Source: Synergistaceae bacterium UBA1037 (GTDB lineage Bacteria; Synergistota; Synergistia; Synergistales; Synergistaceae). Taken from it: a stretch of 15,996 nucleotides of DNA. The notes under the pieces are model-generated. The model ran no database searches. It saw nothing but the letters and a program-made list of their open reading frames with translations, and was not told the origin of the DNA. Both the position numbers and the translations under genes were made by a program. The DNA lies in the NCBI GenBank assembly GCA_002316795.1, contig DCEE01000013.1:20020-36015 (forward strand). The letters run 5' to 3'. Below are positions 7,944-13,324 of the stretch, in pieces (within the stretch, counting starts at the first letter, position 1; each line of letters opens with the position of its first letter).

Positions 7944-8054
7944 TTGCATTATACCGCTGTCGAACGAGCACGACGTACCCGACGAATCGACCTTATCACG
8001 CATAACAAATGCGATGACGGGGCCATGGATTCGATCGCTCGGCGACAGAGATAA
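7944..8054 (+). CDS. Candidate arginine-rich leader peptide upstream of the argG T-box
   Basis: AAAAGGAGG (7927-7935) lies 8 bases before a TTG that opens a 36-codon frame ending in TAA at 8052-8054. The peptide reads MHYTAVERARRTRRIDLITH and continues to ARRQR. Eight of 36 residues are Arg, five of them within residues 8-14 (CGA, CGA, CGT, CGA, CGA). CGA is the codon at five of the eight Arg positions, whereas none of the 13 Arg codons I read in argG is CGA. The Arg cluster lies upstream of T-box Stem I and the stop codon lies inside Stem I, so a ribosome's position could control that fold. Leader peptides rich in the regulated amino acid are classic attenuators. That this one is translated is inference from the ribosome site and composition. 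Confidence 0.5.
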   Translation: MHYTAVERARRTRRIDLITHNKCDDGAMDSIARRQR

Positions 8055-8266
8055 AGTGCCATCGGCTGAAAGCACTTTTCGCAGGTAGTATCGAAGTTCC
8101 CGCACCCCAGAGCAGAACCCGAAGAAAGATCGTTTCGATCAAGTAGGGGTCCGGCAGTTTTCCGAAAACAAACTAACCAAGTGGGCGCACAGCGCCAACG
8201 AGGGTGGCACCGCGGGTAAAGTATACTCGTCCCTCTTCCTTAACCGGAAGAGGGACGAGTTTTTTT
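8010..8266 (+). promoter_or_regulatory. T-box riboswitch controlling argG, probable Arg (CGC) specifier
   Basis: The T-box sequence AGGGTGGCACCGCGGG is at 8201-8216, flanked by AACGAG/CTCGT antiterminator arms. Stem I can be drawn: TGC (8010-8012)/GCA (8112-8114), a kink-turn-like GATGA/AGA, GGGG (8019-8022)/CCCC (8105-8108), TTCGAT (8030-8035)/ATCGAA (8090-8095) and AAAGTGC (8053-8059)/GCACTTT (8072-8078), with the conserved apical GGCTGAAAGC. The loop between the CCCC and ATCGAA strands is GTTCCCGCA. The triplet before the final purine is CGC, an Arg codon, matching argG. A GATCG/CGATC hairpin (8128-8140) and a pseudoknot-like Stem II segment follow. Uncharged tRNA should favour read-through into argG. 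The specifier assignment comes from hand-folding. Confidence 0.85.
8225..8266 (+). terminator. Regulated T-box terminator
   Basis: ACTCGTCCCTCTTCC (8225-8239) and GGAAGAGGGACGAGT (8246-8260) form a perfect 15-bp stem with a 6-base loop, followed by a run of seven T. The first arm shares its CTCGT with the antiterminator, so the two folds exclude each other. Confidence 0.93.
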
Positions 8267-8329
8267 GTCTATTTGAGCGGACAGGTGCTCAAAAAATAAA
8301 TTTTAAAAAAAATCAAGGAGGAAATTGAA

Positions 8330-9592
8330 ATGATGACAGCAGAAAAAAAAGGCAAGGTAGTATTGGCGTACAGCGGAGGACTTGATACCTCAGTGGCGAT
8401 CCCCTGGCTCCACGATCAGGGCTACGACGTAGTGACCCTCACAATGAACGTTGGCCAGCAGGCTGACAATCTTGAGGAGATAAAGGCAAAGGCCTATGCC
8501 GCGGGAGCTGTGAAAGCCTATGTAGTCGACCTGCGTGAGGCCTTCATCGACACCTTCGTATGGCCGGCCCTTAAGGCAAACGCAGTATACCAGGGAGTCT
8601 ATCCCCTCAACTCCGCACTTTCGCGCCCGATGATAGCTCAGGCACTTATCTGGTGTGCCGAGAAAGAGGGAGCCGTCGCAGTGGCTCACGGATGCACAGG
8701 CAAGGGACAGGACCAGGTCCGTATCGAAGTTTGCTGCAACGCGCTCAACCCTGATATCGAAGTCCTTGCTCCCGTCCGTGACTGGGGTTTCACAAGGGAA
8801 GAAGAGATGGACTACGCCGAAGCTCACAACGTTCCGGTGCCGACGACGCGTAAGAGCCCGTACAGCCTCGACGACAACCTCTGGGGCCGTTCGATAGAGT
8901 GCGGCATTCTCGAAGATCCCTGGAACGAACCTCCCAAGGATGCATACGCTCTAACAGCAGATCCCAAGGAAGCTCCCGACGAAGAGGTAACAATCGAGAT
9001 CACATACGAGGCCGGTATCCCCGTAGCGATAAACGGAGAGAAGATGGGGAGCATCGAACTGATAGACTTTATGAACAAGACCGCCGGAAAAGCCGGGTTT
9101 GGAAGGATCGACATGGTCGAAGACAGGCTCGTCGGATTCAAGAGCCGCGAAGTTTACGAGTGCCCCGGGGCCCTGGCACTGATGGAAGCCCACAAGAAGC
9201 TCGAGACTATCACCCTCTCAAAGGACACCCTCAAGACCAAAAAAGAACTTGAGGTGAGGTTCGCGGAGATGGCATACGAAGGCTACTGGTTCTCCCCCCT
9301 GATGGAAGCCGTCCAGGCATTCATGGACAGCACTCAGAAGGCCGTCAACGGGACAGTGAGGATGAAGTTCTACAAGGGCAACGGCATTGTCAACGGAATG
9401 AAGTCCGAGAGCTCCGTCTACAATAAAGCCCTTGCCACATATTCGTCCGGCGACATATTTGACCAGTCAGCCTCTGTAGGATTCATCAAGATCTGGGGAA
9501 TGCCGATAAAGACATGGAGACAGACGCACAAGGAGAAGAACGTCAACCCCATCGATGCGTTTATTACTGCCAAAGGTAAAGACGCCTTCTAG
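8330..9592 (+). CDS. argG: Argininosuccinate synthase
   Basis: The 420-residue cytosolic enzyme joins citrulline and aspartate using ATP, the penultimate step of arginine synthesis. The ATP-binding signature AYSGGLDTSVA is at 13-23. AHGCTGKGQDQVR, the substrate-binding TTRKSPYSLDDNLWGRSIECG and the VYECPGALALMEAH segment are all as in the family. Length is within the usual 400-450. AAGGAGG at 8315-8321 is 8 bases before the ATG at 8330; the ATG directly after it is possible. It is the only gene downstream of the T-box before a repeat region, and no argH follows, so argininosuccinate lyase must be encoded elsewhere. Its TAG overlaps the first base pairs of hairpin element ii. Confidence 0.97.
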   Translation: MMTAEKKGKVVLAYSGGLDTSVAIPWLHDQGYDVVTLTMNVGQQADNLEEIKAKAYAAGAVKAYVVDLREAFIDTFVWPALKANAVYQGVYPLNSALSRPMIAQALIWCAEKEGAVAVAHGCTGKGQDQVRIEVCCNALNPDIEVLAPVRDWGFTREEEMDYAEAHNVPVPTTRKSPYSLDDNLWGRSIECGILEDPWNEPPKDAYALTADPKEAPDEEVTIEITYEAGIPVAINGEKMGSIELIDFMNKTAGKAGFGRIDMVEDRLVGFKSREVYECPGALALMEAHKKLETITLSKDTLKTKKELEVRFAEMAYEGYWFSPLMEAVQAFMDSTQKAVNGTVRMKFYKGNGIVNGMKSESSVYNKALATYSSGDIFDQSASVGFIKIWGMPIKTWRQTHKEKNVNPIDAFITAKGKDAF

Positions 9593-9721
9593 TAATTGGG
9601 ATCTATAGCAGCGCTAACTTAGCAAAGCTTGCGGAGCCTTCCTTCGACGTATGTCCAATACGCCTTCGGAAGGCTCCGCTGCGCGTTGCGTCGTTATCAC
9701 TTGCTCTAGATCCCAATTACT
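9591..9721 (+). repeat. Long hairpin element, copy ii (131 bp)
   Basis: The ends are a perfect 15-bp inverted repeat (AGTAATTGGGATCTA at 9591-9605 and its complement at 9707-9721). The apical stem GCGGAGCCTTCC/GGAAGGCTCCGC is a perfect 12 bp around TTCGA-CGTAT-GTCCA-ATACG-CCTTC. Compared with copy i, arm bases differ at paired positions on both sides (for example TAAC/GTTA against TGAC/GTCA), so pairing is conserved rather than sequence. It begins inside the argG stop codon and may act on the 3' end of argG RNA. No T run follows, so it is not a standard terminator. Confidence 0.85.
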
Positions 9722-9763
9722 GCAATTGGGGCATCTCGTGGCGCTAACTTAGCAAAGCTGGCG
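9722..9763 (+). repeat. Half copy of the long hairpin element (v)
   Basis: GCAATTGGGGCATCTCGTGG and the following TAACTTAGCAAAGC match the 5' arm of copies i and ii closely, but the matching 3' arm is absent. At about 9764-9778 the sequence runs into array B. It looks like a hairpin truncated by deletion or by insertion of the array. Confidence 0.65.
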
Positions 9764-9778
9764 GCGAGGTCGTCCGCC

Positions 9779-9938
9779 GGAGAATTTGCTGAATGGACCA
9801 TTCAGTGGTGAATTGGCCCTTAGATCATAAATCTTGAATTCTCCGCCTGACGAAGTCAGGCAAATTCTCCGCGATGCGAAGCGAGCAAATTCACCGCAGC
9901 GTAGACACTGCAATTTCACCGCCGGTGCCCTTGCCGGC
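9779..9938. repeat. Array B: motif repeats with hairpin spacers
   Basis: Bases 9779-9883 are an inverted, roughly 92 percent identical copy of 1-105. Further motif copies follow: GAATTCTCCGC at 9836, CAAATTCTCCGC at 9861, CAAATTCACCGC at 9886 and CAATTTCACCGC at 9911, a strict 25-base period. Spacers are mostly palindromic and all different: CTGAAT/ATTCAG at 9788-9804, CTGAC/GTCAG at 9847-9859, GCAG/CTGC at about 9896-9911, and GCCGG/CCGGC at 9921-9938. Together with elements ii and v it fills the gap between argG and the convergent gntR gene. The remaining 50 bases before gntR show nothing further. Confidence 0.75.
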
Positions 9939-9989
9939 TGCTTTTACAACCGCTCAGCAATTACTCAGCGCGGTATGTCCCCGCCGCAC

Positions 9990-10637
9990 CTACTGTCTCA
10001 GCGCCTCCATCGCAAGTCGTATGTGTTCCTGCATCAATTTCACACATTTGGCTTCGTCATGCTCCTTCAGGGCTTCCATGAGCCTGATGTGCTCTTCGAG
10101 GCTTGGATTGTCTGCGAAGTTGAAGAATGATTCGAAGAATATCGTCTGGACATAGGTCCTTGAGAGGATGTTCTTTACATATCCGGCCAGCGTGCTGTTG
10201 CCGGAAGACTCGGCAATGATCAGGTGGAATGCATCATTAACGTTCATGTACAGCTCAAGGTCTTTTTTCTCAAAGGCTTTTCTTTCGTTGTCTATCTGTT
10301 CCTGGAGCATACAAATCTGAAGGGGGGTGATGAGGCGTGCTGCCTTTCTGATGGCCATTACCTCAAGGTTGCCCCTGACTTCGTAGGTGTCTATTATCTC
10401 CTGTTTTGTAGGGGACGCCAGGCAAGCGCCCCATCCCGGGACGATCTGGACAAGCCCCTCGTTCTCCAGCCTTCGCAGCGCTTCCCTGACGGGCGTCCTG
10501 CTGACGTTATAATCCTTGGCTATCGATATCTCGGGAAGCCTCTGTCCGCTTCTCAGAGTCTTGTCAAAAATGCCCCTGCGGATGCCTTCGTACACATGAT
10601 CCGCCGATGTTTTTCCGGGAGTGTTGCTTCTCGCCAT
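9990..10637 (-). CDS. GntR family transcriptional regulator with FCD ligand domain
   Basis: The 215-residue protein has an N-terminal winged helix-turn-helix (about 11-75: ADHVYEGIRRGIF, then LPEISIAKDYNVSRTPVREALRRLENEGLV, the standard GntR signature) and a C-terminal all-helical FCD domain (about 80-210). The likely metal and ligand residues of the FCD domain are Asp135, His138, His183 and His205. Such proteins usually sense small carboxylates or amino acids. The frame extends 21 codons upstream, but the ATG at 10637 has GGGGATGATC just before it and matches the family start. It is divergent from the SDR gene, with paired candidate operators between them, suggesting that it controls both. 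The ligand is unknown. Confidence 0.92.
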   Translation of the reverse strand: MARSNTPGKTSADHVYEGIRRGIFDKTLRSGQRLPEISIAKDYNVSRTPVREALRRLENEGLVQIVPGWGACLASPTKQEIIDTYEVRGNLEVMAIRKAARLITPLQICMLQEQIDNERKAFEKKDLELYMNVNDAFHLIIAESSGNSTLAGYVKNILSRTYVQTIFFESFFNFADNPSLEEHIRLMEALKEHDEAKCVKLMQEHIRLAMEALRQ

Positions 10638-10661
10638 CTGATCATCCCCACTTGATTTCCG

Positions 10662-10681
10662 TATGGTAACAAATATATACA
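10662..10681 (-). promoter_or_regulatory. Candidate GntR operator, left half of an inverted pair
   Basis: TATGGTAACAAATATATACA resembles, at 15 of 20 positions, the complement of the site at 10750-10769. It covers the -10 box of the gntR promoter, as expected for autorepression. Confidence 0.45.
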
Positions 10682-10700
10682 GTTGTACCTTATTGTGCAA
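10672..10700 (-). promoter_or_regulatory. Promoter of gntR
   Basis: On the minus strand, TTGCAC (complement of 10695-10700), 17 bases, then TATATT (complement of 10672-10677), about 35 bases upstream of the ATG at 10637. Confidence 0.5.
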
Positions 10701-10709
10701 GCAAAATAC

Positions 10710-10738
10710 TTGACATAAAAAAGAGTATCATATATAAA
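10710..10738 (+). promoter_or_regulatory. Promoter of the SDR gene
   Basis: TTGACA (10710-10715), a 17-base spacer and TATAAA (10733-10738) make a near-consensus sigma70 promoter. RNA would start near 10745, just before the right operator candidate. Confidence 0.75.
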
Positions 10739-10749
10739 GAATTAAAGCA

Positions 10750-10769
10750 TGTATGCATTGTATACCATA
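10750..10769 (+). promoter_or_regulatory. Candidate GntR operator, right half of an inverted pair
   Basis: TGTATGCATTGTATACCATA lies just downstream of the predicted SDR start point, where a bound repressor would block transcription. Its complement resembles the site at 10662-10681. Confidence 0.45.
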
Positions 10770-10804
10770 ACAGGAAAATTTCATATATTAGAGGAGTGGT
10801 CTCT

Positions 10805-11587
10805 GTGCTGGATCTCAATAAACTCTGTAATATGAAGGGTAAGACCGCAGTCGTCACAGGTGCTGCATCAGGTATAGGCGCCGGCATCTCAAAGTTTTTT
10901 GCGGATGCGGGCATAACCGTGGTGATGGCTGACATCAACGAAGAGCTTGCAAAATGTGTCCAAAGTGAAATAGCCTCTGCCGGCAACAATGCCGTTTTCA
11001 TAAAATGCGACGTCACAAAAGAATCCGACTGCAAAACTCTGGTTGACGCCGTTGTTGAGAAATTCGGAAGGATCGACATACTTGTCAACTGCGCGGGTGT
11101 TGCCCGCCGCCACACAGTGGAAACACTTTCCGAGGCGGACTGGGACCTCGCGCTGAATGTTACTCTCAAGAGTGTATTCCTGATGAGCAAACATGTCGTA
11201 CCCTACATGAAAAAAGCCGGCGGAGGAAAGATCGTAAATATCGGTTCGGGATGGGCCCTCAAAGGCGGAGACCACGCCGTCTCCTACTGCGCTGCGAAGG
11301 GCGGAGTCTGGAACATGACAAGGGCAATGGCTATCGACCATGGTCCCGACAATATTAATGTAAACTGCGTCTGCCCGGGGGATATAGATACGCCGATGCT
11401 GAAGAGCGAGTGCGAGCAGCTTGGCGGGGTGTATGACGAAAAGTATAAGGAAGATTGCGCGCAGCGGCCTATGGCCAGGCTGGGCGCACCCTTGGACGTG
11501 GCGATGTGTGTTTTCTTCCTTTGCAGCGATATGGCACCATGGGTGACTGGCTCCAGCTTAGTCGTCGATGGCGGGGGCATAGCTTAA
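10805..11587 (+). CDS. Short-chain dehydrogenase/reductase (classical SDR)
   Basis: The 260-residue NAD(P)-dependent oxidoreductase has all classical SDR landmarks: TGAASGIG (18-25) for cofactor binding, Asp43 at the end of beta-strand 2 (suggesting NAD(H) preference), CDV (68-70), NCAG (95-98), Asn118, and the catalytic Ser148, Tyr161 and Lys165 (YCAAK), then CPGDIDTPM and the C-terminal GSSLVVDGGGIA. The frame opens at a GTG at 10796, which overlaps the ribosome site GAGGAG. The GTG at 10805, 8 bases after it, is the better start. The substrate is unknown; it could be a hydroxy acid, sugar or polyol. Divergence from a GntR-FCD regulator suggests an inducible catabolic role. Its stop codon overlaps hairpin element iii. 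Confidence 0.93.
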   Translation: MLDLNKLCNMKGKTAVVTGAASGIGAGISKFFADAGITVVMADINEELAKCVQSEIASAGNNAVFIKCDVTKESDCKTLVDAVVEKFGRIDILVNCAGVARRHTVETLSEADWDLALNVTLKSVFLMSKHVVPYMKKAGGGKIVNIGSGWALKGGDHAVSYCAAKGGVWNMTRAMAIDHGPDNINVNCVCPGDIDTPMLKSECEQLGGVYDEKYKEDCAQRPMARLGAPLDVAMCVFFLCSDMAPWVTGSSLVVDGGGIA

Positions 11588-11713
11588 AACGGCGATTATA
11601 CGCGCCATCTACTTTGTGACCGGCCGGCGTTCGATCCTCGACGTATCAGATATACGCCTCCGGTGCGAACGCCGACCAATCACTTCGTATCTGGCACGTC
11701 TAATCGCCGTTTT
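11586..11713 (+). repeat. Long hairpin element, copy iii (128 bp)
   Basis: The ends AAAACGGCGATTA (11586-11598) and TAATCGCCGTTTT (11701-11713) are a perfect 13-bp inverted repeat. Inner arms pair as ACG-GCC/GGC-CGT, GTGA/TCAC and GGCGTTCG/CGAACGCC, with the apical core TCGA-CGTAT-CAGAT-ATACG-CCTCC. It begins inside the TAA of the SDR gene. Confidence 0.85.
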
Positions 11714-11716
11714 GGT

Positions 11717-11845
11717 TAAACGGCGAATATATGGGGCATCTACTTCGTGGCAGGCTGGCGTTCGATCCTCGACGTATCAGATATACGCCTCCGGTATGGG
11801 CGCCAACCAGCCACATCGCATCTGCCCCATCTAATCGCCGTTTTA
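11717..11845 (+). repeat. Long hairpin element, copy iv (about 128 bp, tandem with iii)
   Basis: It follows copy iii after 3 bases. A block of 39 bases around the apex (11757-11795) is identical to 11626-11664 in copy iii, while arms differ yet still pair: GGGGCA/TGCCCC here for the ACGCGCC/GGCACGT of copy iii, and GTGGC/GCCAC for GTGA/TCAC. Near the apex several A-T and G-C pairs of copy iii become T-G wobbles, tolerated in RNA. Confidence 0.85.
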
Positions 11846-11866
11846 CCGGCGGGGTTGGGGAAACAT

Positions 11867-11906
11867 AAAAAATATTAAAAATTGGGAAGATTTTTTAAAT
11901 ATTTTT
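11867..11906 (+). repeat. AT-rich inverted repeat before gcvPA
   Basis: AAAAAATATTAAAAA (11867-11881) can pair with TTTTTTAAATATTTTT (11891-11906) around a 9-base loop, with one bulge. It ends 19 bases before the ATG at 11926 and might be a promoter-associated AT tract or a weak leader hairpin. No clear -35/-10 pair was found between here and element iv. Confidence 0.4.
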
Positions 11907-11925
11907 GATTTGGGGGGTAATTTTT

Positions 11926-13311
11926 ATGGGGAAGAGGGTTTACCCGTATATTCCGAACTCTTTGCCTGAGGTACAGGAGGAGATGCTGAAGTTTATCGGG
12001 GTCGGAGCGATCGAGGATCTTATCGCGGATATTCCGGAAGAGGTCCGGATGAAGGAGCCGATGGAGCTTCCTGAGCCTTACGGTGACGAAGCTGGTCTTT
12101 ACAGGCATGTGAGCGGGATCATGAACAAAAACAAGACGGCGGAAGAGCTTCGCTGTTTCCTTGGAGCAGGCTGCTACAACCGTTATGTGCCGGCAGTCGT
12201 CGATGAGGTCATCAACAGGTCCGAGTTCCTGACGGCTTATGCCGGTGAGCCTTATGAGGATCACGGCCGTTTCCACGCACTCTTTGAATATCAGTCAATG
12301 ATGGCTGAGCTGCTTGATTTTGACGTCTGCAACGTCCCGAACTACGACGGAAGCCAGGCATGTGGCACAGCACTCAGGATGGCAACAAGGATAACTAAGA
12401 GAAAAGAGGTACTCATCCCGAGGAACCTCAACCCAGATGTGCTTAAGGTAGTCGAGACTTATCTGCAGCCGGATGTGAAGATCTCCTATGTTGACTACAA
12501 CGCGAAAACAGGACGCATCTGCCTCGACAGCCTGAAGGCGAAGCTTACGGACAAGGCAGCGGCAGTACTCATCATGAACCCCAATTTCTTTGGGATCATA
12601 GAGGAAAAGGCCCAGGAGATCGCTGATATGGCGCATAAGGCGGGAGCAATGATGATCGCATATGTGGAGCCCTCCACACTCGGTGTGCTCACACCTCCGA
12701 GCCGCTACGGGGCAGACATAGCCTGCGGTGATATCCAGCCTCTCGGCATCCACATGAACTACGGGGGCGGAGTCGCAGGTTTTGTCGCAACGAACGAAAA
12801 ACCCGAGATCATAGAGGAATATCCCTCGAGGCTCTTTGGGATAGCGCCCACGAGCGAAGGCGAGTGGGGTTTCGGCGATGTCCTTTGGGAGCGTACCTCC
12901 TTTGCAAACAGGGACAGCGCCAAGGAATTTGTCGGCACACACTCAGCCCTCTGGGGCATAGCAGCCGGCGTCTATCTTGCTTCTATGGGCCCTCAGGGCA
13001 TGAAGGAGCTGGGGGAGGCCGTATTGCAGCGCCAGATATGCCTGAAAAAAGTTCTTGGAAAGGTCAGGGGTATAAAACTCGACCGCTTCTCGGGAACACC
13101 CTTCCAGGAGGTAGTCGTTGATTTCAGCGGCACCGGCAGGAAAGTTTGCGAGATAAACGAGAAGCTTCTTGAGAAGGGGATACTTGGCGGTTATGACCTC
13201 GGCAGGTCCTTCCCGGAACTTGAAGGATGCGCTCTTCTCTGCGTTACGGAGCAGACTTCGATGGAAGACATCAGGGCCGTCGCGGATGCGCTGAACGGGA
13301 TACTGGAATAA
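11926..13311 (+). CDS. gcvPA: Glycine dehydrogenase (decarboxylating) subunit 1-like protein, divergent
   Basis: The 461-residue protein is a homologue of the N-terminal half of glycine cleavage P-protein (fold-type I PLP family, non-lysine subunit), starting MGKRVYPYIPNSLPEVQEEM. Family features include FLGAGCYNRYVPAVVDEV, RSEFLTAYAG, ALFEYQSMMAELLDFDV, NYDGSQA, NPNFFGIIE and YGADI. It differs from typical GcvPA where I know the consensus: the EISQG motif after TAY reads EPYEDHGRFHA, GQSLG reads IQPLG, and the EKATSNICTNQAL region reads DSAKEFVGTHSAL. The ATG at 11926 follows GGGGGG (11912-11917); 7 in-frame codons upstream look like leader. It is followed after 13 bases by gcvPB. No gcvT or gcvH is in the window, so classical glycine cleavage is likely but not certain. 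Confidence 0.85.
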   Translation: MGKRVYPYIPNSLPEVQEEMLKFIGVGAIEDLIADIPEEVRMKEPMELPEPYGDEAGLYRHVSGIMNKNKTAEELRCFLGAGCYNRYVPAVVDEVINRSEFLTAYAGEPYEDHGRFHALFEYQSMMAELLDFDVCNVPNYDGSQACGTALRMATRITKRKEVLIPRNLNPDVLKVVETYLQPDVKISYVDYNAKTGRICLDSLKAKLTDKAAAVLIMNPNFFGIIEEKAQEIADMAHKAGAMMIAYVEPSTLGVLTPPSRYGADIACGDIQPLGIHMNYGGGVAGFVATNEKPEIIEEYPSRLFGIAPTSEGEWGFGDVLWERTSFANRDSAKEFVGTHSALWGIAAGVYLASMGPQGMKELGEAVLQRQICLKKVLGKVRGIKLDRFSGTPFQEVVVDFSGTGRKVCEINEKLLEKGILGGYDLGRSFPELEGCALLCVTEQTSMEDIRAVADALNGILE

Positions 13312-13324
13312 GGAGGGACCACTG

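Noticed and set aside
9591..9721. Hairpin ii as an ordinary Rho-independent terminator of argG
   Set aside because: It is far longer than a terminator stem and is not followed by a T run.
9779..9938. CRISPR array
   Set aside because: Repeat units of 12 bases are too short, spacers of about 13 bases are palindromic rather than foreign-looking, and there are no cas genes in the window.
9834..10155. Two overlapping frames of 93-98 codons through array B and into gntR
   Set aside because: They are made by the repeat and by the antisense strand of gntR; no start signals and low-complexity, implausible peptides.
11616..11834. 72-codon frame across hairpins iii and iv
   Set aside because: The peptide repeats itself because of the tandem repeat, and there is no ribosome site.
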